Assembly (NCBI RefSeq): GCF_038397755.1
Contig: NZ_CP151637.1
Span: 496,001 to 560,000 of the forward strand
DNA: 64,000 nucleotides
DNA from: Microbacterium sp. LWH7-1.2
Lineage (GTDB): Bacteria; Actinomycetota; Actinomycetes; Actinomycetales; Microbacteriaceae
Reading direction: 5' to 3'
Shown here: in pieces, positions 43,750-51,950 of the stretch
Position numbering within the stretch: the first letter of the stretch is position 1
Layout of the letters: each line of letters opens with the position of its first letter
The notes under the pieces: generated by a model
The model's database searches: none
What the model was told of the DNA's origin: nothing
The model's input: only the letters and a program-made list of their open reading frames with translations
Program-made: the position numbers and the translations under genes

Positions 43750-43949
43750 CGCGCCGTACCCCCTTCGCAGTCGCCTCGTGGCGGCTTCATCAACAGAGGT
43801 AGGTGTCGACTCACCGTTGTGGCCCCTTATGAAGCGGCGGTAAGCGGGGGAGTGCGCAGGAGCGATATGCGTACATAGGTGCAAGATACGCCGGATGTGC
43901 CGAAATAGATAGCAAACGCCAACGCTTTGCGGAGCGATAACCTGTCGTC
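43750..43949. promoter_or_regulatory. Divergent control region of the transfer operon and XRE gene
   Basis: A 200-nt gap between the leftward transfer operon and the rightward XRE regulator. It has an imperfect dyad GCAAACGCCAACGCTTTGC at 43912-43930 directly before the regulator. GATAAC at about 43936 lies 9 nt upstream of the GTG start, so the regulator message may be leaderless. This is the natural place for the repressor to control transfer; the exact operator was not proven. Confidence 0.5.
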
Positions 43950-44624
43950 GTGGGTAGACGTTCCCAGGGCGAGGCCGGCGCGTGGTCGATGGACCTGGTG
44001 CGCGCGATTTCGACTCTTCGTGACGCTGCGGGCATGACGAACCAGGAACTGATCGATCGCTCCGAGATGTCGGCGAGCTACTTCTATGGTCGACTGCGCG
44101 GTGCCGCGCCCTTCGACGCGAACGACATCGAGAAGCTCGCACAGGCACTCGGGACTCATCCGCACGAGATCTCTCGCGTCGCAGCATCCCTCGGCGACGC
44201 TCGCGAGATCGAGCCCATCCTCGACACAGACGCCAGGGAGCTGGGACGCCGACTGACCGCGGTGTCGCGCGCGCCCCGGCTGGACGGATCCGCATTCGAC
44301 ATCGACGGTCTCGTCAGTGAACTTGACGAACGCGGTGTGGCGTTGGATCGCGACGAATGGGCGAGCCTGCTCGCGGGGGATGCGAGCACACCTATTCGCG
44401 TGAGGGTGCTGGAGGGCGTCGGCGCCTATGCCGGGGTCCCCACGGCATACCTGCTCGACCTGGGCGACGCAGCCGCGGTTGAAGCAGCCGAGGCAAACTT
44501 CGAATTCCGCGAGGCACTGAAGGCGTCAGGCGCGGATTCGGTGTCAGCACGAGCCGTCGGCGAGATCTCGCCCGCCGCCCTGCGCGCGATTGCGCAGACC
44601 TTGAGGTCCATCTCTGCGCACTAG
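43950..44624 (+). CDS. XRE-type helix-turn-helix regulator
   Basis: A 224-residue protein. The HTH occupies residues about 15-75: AISTLRDAAGMTNQELIDRS, SEMSASYFYGRLRGAAPFDAN and IEKLAQALGTHPHEISRVAA. The remainder is helical, possibly for dimerisation or signal input (ELGRRLTAVSRAPRLDGSAF, ELDERGVALDRDEWASLLAG, YLLDLGDAAAVEAAEANFEF). It is divergent from the conjugation operon and followed by an ImmA/IrrE protease gene, matching the ImmR-ImmA arrangement of ICEBs1, in which the protease destroys the repressor. GTG start. Confidence 0.8.
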   Translation: MGRRSQGEAGAWSMDLVRAISTLRDAAGMTNQELIDRSEMSASYFYGRLRGAAPFDANDIEKLAQALGTHPHEISRVAASLGDAREIEPILDTDARELGRRLTAVSRAPRLDGSAFDIDGLVSELDERGVALDRDEWASLLAGDASTPIRVRVLEGVGAYAGVPTAYLLDLGDAAAVEAAEANFEFREALKASGADSVSARAVGEISPAALRAIAQTLRSISAH

Positions 44625-44633
44625 CGCATTCAC

Positions 44634-44662
44634 CTGACCTTCACTGCGCATCGGCGTACAGT
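44634..44662 (+). promoter_or_regulatory. Promoter candidate for the ImmA operon
   Basis: CTGACC (44634-44639) and TACAGT (44657-44662) are 17 nt apart and lie about 50 nt before the protease gene, which has a GGAGG ribosome binding site. This would give the three-gene operon its own transcript separate from the regulator. Confidence 0.4.
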
Positions 44663-44714
44663 GAGGAGCATTCGGGCGATCGCTGTGCGAGGTCGTGATC
44701 GGAGGTAGGGCGTC

Positions 44715-45230
44715 ATGAGCTACCGCGCATCTCGAGATCATCTAGAGCTGCGCGCCCGCGCAGAGGCGCAACTCGAGCGCCTCGATCTCCCAGCCGACGT
44801 GGAGCTGGAAGACATCGTCAGGCACGTTGCAGCGGCCACCGGCAAACGGATCGACATCGAGCCGGTCGGGGATCGGGACTGGGAGAACATCACCGGTCTA
44901 GTCCTGCTAACAGCTGACTCGGCCAAGATCCTTGTGCGAAAGTCAGACCCCCGCTGGTACCAATTCCACACCGTGCTGCATGAGTTGTCGCACGTGCTGT
45001 TCGAACATGCAGGCTGTGCGACCTTGCCCCTCAAGCATCCCGGATCTCGTCATGTGCGCGCGGGTCAGACCGTGCTCGCGCGGGGCATCGTTACTCCGGA
45101 CTTCGAACTCGACTTGGACTTCGCCGACACCGAACTCGTGAGCGAAGCCGAAGCTGAGAAGTTGTCGCAACTCTTGTCTCGACTCCTCCTTCGGCCTCGC
45201 CACGGCCCTGACGAGGCGGTGTTCGGCTGA
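44715..45230 (+). CDS. ImmA/IrrE family metallo-endopeptidase
   Basis: A 171-residue protease with the zinc motif HTVLHELSHVLFEH near residues 86-99 (HExxH plus a third ligand region ELVSEAEAEKLSQLL further on). The N-terminal part is helical (LELRARAEAQLERLDLPADV) and has a DIVRHVAAATGKRI segment. ImmA/IrrE proteins cleave XRE-family repressors in response to DNA damage or signals. The repressor gene directly upstream is the likely substrate (inference). Its stop codon shares a base with the next start, so it is coupled to the membrane protein. Confidence 0.87.
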   Translation: MSYRASRDHLELRARAEAQLERLDLPADVELEDIVRHVAAATGKRIDIEPVGDRDWENITGLVLLTADSAKILVRKSDPRWYQFHTVLHELSHVLFEHAGCATLPLKHPGSRHVRAGQTVLARGIVTPDFELDLDFADTELVSEAEAEKLSQLLSRLLLRPRHGPDEAVFG

Positions 45231-46186
45231 TGGAGCTCAGGATCGAAGTCGTCGCATTCGTCGCGTTGCTGGTACTCACGTTGGTCCGGTTGCCGTCAGC
45301 GATCCGCCAGCCGTCGAGTCGACTGACGTGGATCGCCACTATCACGGGGCTCGCAGCGGTGTTCATGGTGGGAGTCGTCGTTCCGCTGCCGATCGTCGAC
45401 GGCTGGCTGGGCGGAGCAAACGTCGCAAACCTCGTCCAGAACATCCTCGCGACCACTGCATTCTGGTTCGTCATGCAGGCAGCCCTCACGCTCGACGGCA
45501 GCAGGTTCGATCCGCGCAGTCTCTGGGAACTGCCCGCGATGTTCCTCTCTTTCACCATTCCGTTTCTGTTGATCGCCGATCGCGGATCGACGACGGACGA
45601 CTTCATCAAGGAGTCGGCGGGTCAAATCGGCTTGTGGGCGTACGCATCGATCTATATGGCATGCGTGGTCCTGATCATGGCCCGGATGCTTCGCGGCATC
45701 CACGGGCGCAAGCCTCGGCCGTACATTCTCATCCGCATCGGGGCATGGTCGATCCTCGTGGCAAGCCTCATCGAGATCGCCTATCTCACGCTTCGCGTCG
45801 CGGGTATGGGGCGGACGCCGCCCGTCGAAGGAGTCGGGGCACTGTTCACGATTCCGTTCTACGGCGGAGTGGTGCTGGTATGCGCGGGGATCATCGTGTT
45901 CGCCGTCGCCCGGGCCGGCCGGCGATCGATGAACGCGACCTTGGGGCGGCTGCTCGCGAAGGCAAGCCTCGATCGCGGGATGATCGTTAAGCCGATTCCT
46001 GACGAGGACCCCGTGCACGAGACATACCGACTTGCCGTTCGACTTACCGACATCGCCAACAGTCAGGAGTTGACCAAGCGTGAGCGAGTTATTCTCCGTG
46101 CCACGACCGAGATGCTCGATCGACAGATGCGGGCGCCAGCCGTGGTGCGGATGTCGAGTGGGGCGGGGGCGGTGAGCGCACCTTGA
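45230..46186 (+). CDS. Multi-TM membrane protein (MAB_1171c-like)
   Basis: A 318-residue membrane protein with about seven TM helices in residues 5-230 (VVAFVALLVLTLVRLPSAI, ITGLAAVFMVGVVVPLPIV, ILATTAFWFVMQAALTLD, LPAMFLSFTIPFLLIAD, IGLWAYASIYMACVVLIMA, FTIPFYGGVVLVCAGIIVF). The C-terminal 90 residues are cytoplasmic and helical. It resembles the MAB_1171c family, annotated as putative transporters, usually encoded beside XRE and ImmA/IrrE genes. Whether it transports or senses is unknown. Starts within the stop of the protease gene. Confidence 0.72.
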   Translation: MELRIEVVAFVALLVLTLVRLPSAIRQPSSRLTWIATITGLAAVFMVGVVVPLPIVDGWLGGANVANLVQNILATTAFWFVMQAALTLDGSRFDPRSLWELPAMFLSFTIPFLLIADRGSTTDDFIKESAGQIGLWAYASIYMACVVLIMARMLRGIHGRKPRPYILIRIGAWSILVASLIEIAYLTLRVAGMGRTPPVEGVGALFTIPFYGGVVLVCAGIIVFAVARAGRRSMNATLGRLLAKASLDRGMIVKPIPDEDPVHETYRLAVRLTDIANSQELTKRERVILRATTEMLDRQMRAPAVVRMSSGAGAVSAP

Positions 46187-47316
46187 AGGTGGTCGGCGTA
46201 CTTGCCGCGGTGGTTAGCGTGCTTCTCGCAGCGACCGCAGGCATGGTGTGGATGTTGGCGCGTCGCATTGTCGGGGTGGATCCGCGACGCAGGACGGTCA
46301 CGGTCCGTCTGGTCGGCGACGATCTCGAGCTGCCGCGGAGCGATCTTACGGTTGTCGAAGGGAGCTATGGCCTCTGGTTTGGGGATCGCTTCCAACAGCA
46401 CGCGGTTATCGGGCCCGTGGTGTGGTCGGACAATGACCGTGTCATCCGTCGCGTGCTCAACACGACCGCGCCGATGGGTACGCGACCCTTCGAGGCGCAA
46501 TGGACCGGTCACCTCATGAGCGGGCCCGGGGACATCGATCCGAATTGGGAGGACGTTGCGGTGCCTCTTCGCGACGGCGGATCGGCTCCCGCCTGGCTCT
46601 TCCGAGGCACTTCGCCCCCTGTACCTTGGGTGATCCACGTTCAGGGCATTCGCACATCGAGACTCGTCACGTTGCGCTCCGTAGCGGTGGCACAGAGCGC
46701 CGGCTTCACCTCGTTGGCAATCACGTATCGAGGCGCGGGGGACGGGCCACGCGTATCCGCATCCACACTGGGGCTGCACGAGGCGAGCGACCTCGGGGAC
46801 GCGGTCAGGTATGCGCGCTCTCACGGAGCCACCGCCGTTTATGTCGTGGCATGGTCAATGGGGGCCGGTCTCGCGCTCGAACTCCTTCGTCACGACCCCG
46901 CGGCGTTCGATCGACTTGCACTGATAGCGCCGGCGACGAACTGGCGAGAGATAGTCAGGCAGGGCATCAAGCGCGCGGGTCTGCCGGGGTTCTTAGCTCC
47001 CATCGTGATGTGGGCGCTCGGCTCGCGCGTCATGAGCCGGCTGATCGGGATGCCGGCGGTGGTCGACTTTGATCGGCTCGACTGGGCTCGCGATCTTGCG
47101 ATTGGTGTGCCGACGATCGTGGTCCACTCGAGCGGGGACGAAGAGATCCCGTTCGAACTCACGCGCAGCTTCGTGACCGCCCACCCGCACGTCGCGCTCG
47201 TGGAGACCGCAGTCGCTCCCCACGGCTGGGAGGCGAACGTCGATCCCAACCTGTTCAGGTCTGCACTGACGTCGTGGCTCAAAGGCTCAGTTTCAACGGT
47301 TCCCAGGCGATCGTGA
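46183..47316 (+). CDS. Membrane-anchored alpha/beta hydrolase
   Basis: A 377-residue protein. A single TM helix at the N-terminus (VVGVLAAVVSVLLAATAGMVWML) is followed by about 110 unassigned residues and an alpha/beta hydrolase domain: VPWVIHVQGIRTS, nucleophile elbow VVAWSMGAGLAL (serine in WSMG), acid region IVVHSSGDEEIPFEL and histidine in VAPHGWEAN. The first elbow position is Ala instead of Gly, a tolerated variant. TTG start overlapping the upstream stop in TTGA. It closes a four-gene regulator-protease-membrane-hydrolase set. Confidence 0.75.
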   Translation: MKVVGVLAAVVSVLLAATAGMVWMLARRIVGVDPRRRTVTVRLVGDDLELPRSDLTVVEGSYGLWFGDRFQQHAVIGPVVWSDNDRVIRRVLNTTAPMGTRPFEAQWTGHLMSGPGDIDPNWEDVAVPLRDGGSAPAWLFRGTSPPVPWVIHVQGIRTSRLVTLRSVAVAQSAGFTSLAITYRGAGDGPRVSASTLGLHEASDLGDAVRYARSHGATAVYVVAWSMGAGLALELLRHDPAAFDRLALIAPATNWREIVRQGIKRAGLPGFLAPIVMWALGSRVMSRLIGMPAVVDFDRLDWARDLAIGVPTIVVHSSGDEEIPFELTRSFVTAHPHVALVETAVAPHGWEANVDPNLFRSALTSWLKGSVSTVPRRS

Positions 47317-47495
47317 AGGGTGTACTCGGCCAAGCCACCGGTGAGCCAACTGGACGCGATCTCAGCATTTCCGGAGCACGGACACTCAGCTCGAGAGCTT
47401 CAATTGAGACGGTTTCGCCGGCGGGATTGCTTCGCGCGACGCAGCCTGGCGTTGCCTCCCTGGCGTGGCGGTGGGCGTATAGCGAGTATTGACTC

Positions 47496-48284
47496 ATGGC
47501 GCGGTGGGCGAGCGGCCACGAAGACCAAAGCGGAATCCGTCTGACTGAGACTCAGGCGGCGGTGCTCGCATGGATCGTCGAAGGGTGTCCCGCCGGTGTC
47601 TATCCCGACGACTCATTCGGTCACCGGATCACGGCGCGCGCGCTCGAGAGTCGCAGCCTCATCAAGATCGAAGGGCATGGCTCGTCGTGGCGCGCGACTG
47701 CCACGGACCGCGGGCGTAGTTGGCCAAGTCTCAGCGATGCTGACCGAGTGGAGCGGGCAGCGCGCCGCACCAGGACAGAAACAGAGTTGGCGCTCGGAGT
47801 GCCGAGTCCAGCACCTGAACGAGCCAAGGCGATCACGCCAGCTTCGAGCGTCCGACGACAGGCTGGCTGCGCCAAGGGGCAGGAGAGTTTGATGCGGTAC
47901 AAGGTGGTCGTCACACGTGTGCAAGTAGTTGAGCGATGGATAAAGGCAACCGACGAGGAGGACGCAGCGCGGAAGATTCGCGAAGAGTTCGAGAAGCCGT
48001 ATGCCTATGTCGGGCACTGGGAGACGAAGGCGTCGGAGGTTGAGATTGTCGACGCCGCCCCTACGGTGCTCCCTTCGCCGAGCGTGCCTGACGAGTCGGG
48101 TGCTGTGCTGCTCTCGCTGAGGGATGCGGCGAGCGCGCTCGGCGTTCCGTATTCCGCCCTCTACAAACTGACGAACCAGGGGGCGATACAGTACACAGCC
48201 ATCGGATCGAGACGATACATCCCGCGAGTGGCGCTCGCCGACTTCGTTCTGGCGAACACCCGCAGTGGGTGGGCGCGGGACTGA
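47496..48284 (+). CDS. Excisionase-type HTH protein with DpnD/PcfM-like middle
   Basis: A 262-residue protein of three parts: an N-terminal winged region (LTETQAAVLAWIVEGCPAGV with RITARALESRSLIKIEG), a middle segment MRYKVVVTRVQVVERWIKAT resembling DpnD/PcfM-type domains, and a C-terminal HTH_17 (LSLRDAASALGVPYSALYKL then GSRRYIPRVALADFVLAN). An internal ATG at 47892 has a good AGGAG six nt upstream, so a 130-residue shorter product is possible. It stops 19 nt before tRNA-Arg and may control excision of the neighbouring element. Confidence 0.68.
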   Translation: MARWASGHEDQSGIRLTETQAAVLAWIVEGCPAGVYPDDSFGHRITARALESRSLIKIEGHGSSWRATATDRGRSWPSLSDADRVERAARRTRTETELALGVPSPAPERAKAITPASSVRRQAGCAKGQESLMRYKVVVTRVQVVERWIKATDEEDAARKIREEFEKPYAYVGHWETKASEVEIVDAAPTVLPSPSVPDESGAVLLSLRDAASALGVPYSALYKLTNQGAIQYTAIGSRRYIPRVALADFVLANTRSGWARD

Positions 48285-48303
48285 CGATAGGATCGAGGGG
48301 TCA

Positions 48304-48375
48304 GCCTCTGTAGCTCAATGGAAGAGCAGTTCCGTCCTAAGGAAATGGTTGGGAGTTCGAGTCTCTCCAGGGGCA
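48304..48375 (+). tRNA. tRNA-Arg (anticodon CCT)
   Basis: A 72-nt cloverleaf: acceptor GCCTCTG with CAGGGGC, D arm GCTC/GAGC, anticodon loop GTCCTAA (CCT), T arm GGGAG-TTCGAGT-CTCTC, discriminator A. The anticodon stem has four good pairs and a G-A opposition at its first pair, and several G-T pairs weaken other stems. CCA is not encoded. Integrase 3 ends four nt downstream on the opposite strand, so its 3' end is the likely attachment site. Confidence 0.82.
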
Positions 48376-48379
48376 CACT

Positions 48380-49531
48380 TCAGCCACATACCTGATCGTT
48401 CGTGCTTGCTCCGCCGCGGCGTTTGTGATCGAGTGACGCGGGCAGATCGCCCATTGCGTCGTTCATTCGCTTTGCGACGGAGTCGAGATCGTCGTCGAAG
48501 AGGTCGGCGTAGGTGTCGAGAGTCATCGCGGCAGACGCGTGTCCGAGCATCCGCTGGACGGCCTTTACATTGGCGCCAGAGCTCACCGCCAGCGATGCCG
48601 CGGTGTGGCGGAGATCATGCGGCGTCACTCGCGGCATCAGTAGATCTATGGCGCGCGCGCGGCGCACCGCTGTAGCGAACCATCCGCTACTGTCCGTCTC
48701 GTTCTTCATGTGCGTAACCCCGTTTCCGAAAAGAAGTCCTTCCGGGGGCTTGCCGGCGCAGGCCTCGTCGATCAGCGGTGCGAGCTGTTCGGGATACGGG
48801 ACGGACCGCCGCTCATGCGTCTTGGGCGTGCCAACATGAATCTCCCAGCCAACGAGAACGGCGTTCTCCTCGACGGTGAGGCGCCGCCGTGAGCGGTCCA
48901 CGTTCCGCACGCGGAGCGCGGTGACCTCGCCCCATCGGAGTCCGGTGTACGCCAGCACCAGAACTAGCGTGGAGTGCTTGGCATTTGCGGCCAGCAGCTG
49001 CACCTGCTCATGAGACAGATACGGGCGGCGCTTTGGGGTGGAGCGCTGCGGCAGGCTTCGAAGGTTTCGCGCTGGGTTGCTCTCGAGGCGGTGGTCGTCG
49101 ACCGCAGTATCGATGATGCCGGCCAGCACGCCGAGGGCCCGGAGGACAACCGTCCGCGAGCGACGGGATGCGAGATCCGCGACCCAAGCCTGAACCTCTG
49201 ACCGTCGGATCGAAGATAGATCGCGGTCAGCCCAGACTGGAGCTACGTGGGCGTTCCATGCGAGCACCAACGGCTGAAACGATGACGGCTTCATCATTGG
49301 TGGTCGCTTCGAATCCAGCCAGGCTTCGGCCAGGTCTCCCACCCTGATCTTCGAAGAGGCTGGATCGATGTAGGTTCCCTTTGACTTGGACAAGGTCACC
49401 GACGAGAGGAAGAGCTCCGCTTCACCCTTTGTTCTGAATCCGCGCTTCTCCTTCTCACTGTGATCGGGTTGACGGTATCTCACTCGATACCGCCGCCCGT
49501 GCGCAGTCTCATACGGTCTGATCGAGCCCAT
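48380..49531 (-). CDS. Tyrosine recombinase / integrase 3 (tRNA-Arg associated)
   Basis: A 383-residue integrase. Arm-binding domain YRVRYRQPDHSEKEKRGFRT, core-binding domain about residues 60-150, catalytic domain with R in AYTGLRWGEVTALR (about 200), lysine in GTPKTHERRSVPY, HDLRHTAAS (about 304), LGHASAAMT and the nucleophile in LDTYADLF (about 340). All catalytic residues are standard. The ATG preceding GSIRPYETAHGRRYR is preferred over a longer frame. Its 3' end lies against tRNA-Arg, so the element it mobilises probably extends to the right. Confidence 0.9.
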   Translation of the reverse strand: MGSIRPYETAHGRRYRVRYRQPDHSEKEKRGFRTKGEAELFLSSVTLSKSKGTYIDPASSKIRVGDLAEAWLDSKRPPMMKPSSFQPLVLAWNAHVAPVWADRDLSSIRRSEVQAWVADLASRRSRTVVLRALGVLAGIIDTAVDDHRLESNPARNLRSLPQRSTPKRRPYLSHEQVQLLAANAKHSTLVLVLAYTGLRWGEVTALRVRNVDRSRRRLTVEENAVLVGWEIHVGTPKTHERRSVPYPEQLAPLIDEACAGKPPEGLLFGNGVTHMKNETDSSGWFATAVRRARAIDLLMPRVTPHDLRHTAASLAVSSGANVKAVQRMLGHASAAMTLDTYADLFDDDLDSVAKRMNDAMGDLPASLDHKRRGGASTNDQVCG

Positions 49532-49761
49532 TTCGTCACCTCGCGTATCGATCTTTACACTGACTGCAGCTTGGACGACACGACAGGAGGTGGCGTCGCG
49601 CCTCCCGCCCACTGAGGCCGCCGAACTCAGGCTCCGGCTCAACGTCGTGGCACGTTTACTGATCGTCGGGAAGCAGAGCAAGTCGACTCGCACCCGACAC
49701 GAGGAACGCGATCCTGACGGGTTGAACTGTCGGAGTCGCAAGCATCGATAGGCTCACCGTG

Positions 49762-50145
49762 TGGCAAGCCCTGTGGTCGTAGACGGCCGACTCGCCGAGG
49801 AGAACTGACTGAACTCCTACAGCTCGCTGTTAAGTTCCCCGCGCTCGACGAGAAGAGCACCCTGAATATCAGTTACACGGGCACAAACTGGGAACCGCGA
49901 AAGACCTCATCGCCATGATGAACACTGGCGGTGGGTGCATCACCGTGGGCGTCAACGATAAAGGTCAGCCGGACTTCTACGCGGTGCCTGCCAATGCCGC
50001 GGGCTTCAACTCTGCGGACCTCGCCGCACTCGTTGCCAGGCACGTCTCAGCGCCGCCGATAGTCACTTCACAGATTCACGCCGCAAATGGTCCACGGCGT
50101 ATCCACCGCGTCTCCGACGAAGGAGTGACGAGATCTTCAAGTTGA
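49762..50145 (+). pseudogene. AlbA_2 (Schlafen-like) domain gene, frameshifted
   Basis: Three frames must be joined to read a protein: VVVDGRLAEE, then LTELLQLAVKFPALDEKS with TLNISYTGTNWE, then LGTAKDLIAMMNTGGGCITV with GVNDKGQPDFYAVP. The KDLIAMMNTGGG-ITVGV part matches the core of AlbA_2 domains, which bind or cut nucleic acid and occur in defence genes. At least two frame changes and a stop after about 75 further residues indicate decay. The remaining ORF ends in a TTGA overlap with the next gene. The rest of 49532-49761 shows nothing assignable. Confidence 0.5.
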
Positions 50146-51401
50146 ATGTGTCGCGGACCCAGTGGGCCGTGGGGAACGGCTTCTTCCACAGCGGCAGTGT
50201 TGCTTCCAGCGCTCGATCAGTTAACTACGTCTACGACTGTGGCGCTCGTGCAGATACGCAATCCGCCCTCACGAGGGAAGTGGATGAGTTGGCCGAGAGG
50301 ATCACGACGGCGGACTTCATGTTCGTATCGCACTTCGACTTCGACCATGTCTCTGGTATTCCGTCGCTCACCGCGAGCGTAGACATTGAGCGCTTCATCA
50401 TCCCGATGGTGCCCGTCCCGGAGCGCCTATTCATCCTTGGCGGCGGTATCTCAGACGGCACGCTGGACGGCGGCCCGGCTGATACAGCTTTCTACGATGG
50501 CTTCATAATCGACCCCTCCGCCGCGCTCGCTGCCTTGGGGTCGAACAATGCGACGCCTGCCGAGGTGCAGGTTATTCCCCCGGCGCAAGCAACCCCGACC
50601 AGTGGCGGTGCTGAGCCACCCGAACTCCTGTCCCCGAGGAAGATCCCGGCGGCAGCACTCAACGCCGCGCTCACAGTGCGCTTTGAGAGCCAGCGCGTGC
50701 TGTGCGAAGTCGGAGGTGACATCGTCTGGGAGTGGTTCCCATACGTCGCCATGCAAGCTACGGGGGCTATCCCTGAGTTCACGAAGGCCCTGATTCGACG
50801 CAAGCTCATCAGGGCCGAGTCAGAGATGCACGACTCGCGTCGCATCAGCCACCTTGTTCGTCGTAAGCGGGAGGAGTTGGCTCGCGCCTATGACGACGCG
50901 GTGAAGGCCGCTGGCGCCTCGTTCACGCGAAACCTTACTTCTCTCATGATCTACTCGGGGCCGGTGGTCGGCACGGCGCATCGGGCCTATAGGACCCGGA
51001 ATTCCTACGTTGAGCGGGCAGAGATCGGCGCCTGGAATCCTCGGCCCGGTTGGCTGGGACTGGGTGACGCCGACCTCCGCGCTAACAAGCGCGTGGACGA
51101 AGTGAACGCCGCGTTCGAAAGCCGAAAGCCATATGTAGGGACCTTCGCTCCCTCCCACCACGGATCCGCGAAGGACTGGGACGAGACGCTGATGACCGGG
51201 TTCGACCCGACGGCAGCGCATTCGCCTACTTATGTCTTCGGGGCTGCCGGAGCGTACCGATCCCCACGTGACAAAGCGGTGCTTCATCCGGACGGTGACG
51301 TGCTTCTGGCCATCAACGAGGCAGGCGGGACCGCCGTCACGGTCGGCATGTCGGAGGCCTCACGGTGGACGGAGTCACTAAGCGTCTTCGTCCAGCCGTA
51401 G
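50142..51401 (+). CDS. MBL-fold metallohydrolase, defence-type
   Basis: A 419-residue metallo-beta-lactamase-fold protein. The metal motif is FVSHFDFDHVSGI (residues about 62-74): HxDxDH where most relatives have HxHxDH. A later FAPSHHGSAKDW supplies further histidines. The middle (about 110-260) is an insertion of unknown fold with a helical RRISHLVRRKREELARAYDD. From memory proteins of this size with the HFDFDH variant occur in defence islands and may be nucleases or nucleotide hydrolases; this is inference. TTG start from overlap with the AlbA_2 remnant; GTG two codons later is an alternative. Confidence 0.68.
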   Translation: MNVSRTQWAVGNGFFHSGSVASSARSVNYVYDCGARADTQSALTREVDELAERITTADFMFVSHFDFDHVSGIPSLTASVDIERFIIPMVPVPERLFILGGGISDGTLDGGPADTAFYDGFIIDPSAALAALGSNNATPAEVQVIPPAQATPTSGGAEPPELLSPRKIPAAALNAALTVRFESQRVLCEVGGDIVWEWFPYVAMQATGAIPEFTKALIRRKLIRAESEMHDSRRISHLVRRKREELARAYDDAVKAAGASFTRNLTSLMIYSGPVVGTAHRAYRTRNSYVERAEIGAWNPRPGWLGLGDADLRANKRVDEVNAAFESRKPYVGTFAPSHHGSAKDWDETLMTGFDPTAAHSPTYVFGAAGAYRSPRDKAVLHPDGDVLLAINEAGGTAVTVGMSEASRWTESLSVFVQP

Positions 51402-51489
51402 ACGGAGCGGTCGTCGGCCCCTAGCTTCGGGAAGCCAACGTTGGTGACGATTGCCGCGTGAGCCCTGAGCCAACTTTGCCCAGTCGACA

Positions 51490-51690
51490 GGGATATCAGA
51501 GCGTTTGAGGTTCTGATGCGTGCGAGCTTCAGCCTCCATCCGCCCGTCACATCGAGCTCGGTGTGGACGAGGCCGTTGATGTCGCTCGGTAGCTCGACGC
51601 CGAGCTCATACAGGACCACCACGCGCTCGCGTCCGATCAGATCGAAGAAAAGCCAAAGTCGAACACGACGTTCTGGGCCCTGGGGCCGCG
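51490..51690 (-). pseudogene. TIR-like (PF10137-type) effector remnant, frameshifted
   Basis: On the minus strand two frames together read QNVVFDFGF then FFDLIGRERVVVLYELGVEL and PSDINGLVHTELDVTGGWRLKLARI. The FELG-xxGRxRVxxLYxxGVELPSDI-GWR-KLAR order is the C-terminal half of TIR-like nucleotide-binding effector domains (PF10137). A frame change in the run GGCTTTTCTTCG splits it, and nothing upstream restores the N-terminal half. It is convergent with the MBL gene. The long minus-strand frame that contains it is not a gene as a whole. Confidence 0.55.
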
Positions 51691-51950
51691 TCTGCTCGGG
51701 CAGGATGCTGCGCAGCAGATCAACTTCCGCGACCACCGCGGCTTCACGAGCATTCACCGTCGCCGAGCCGTACGCGCTGGACTTCGGCCACGGACTCGTG
51801 GAGACGCGTTCGGGAAGGGCGACAGCCGCACAGCAGGCCACCGGTCCAACGCGCCACCGGTCAATTGGCAGCGACCCACAGGAAGCCGGCAACGGCTGTG
51901 GGCTCCGATCAGGAGTAGTTGTGTCAAGCGCGCCCGGGCATGGGTTCCGG

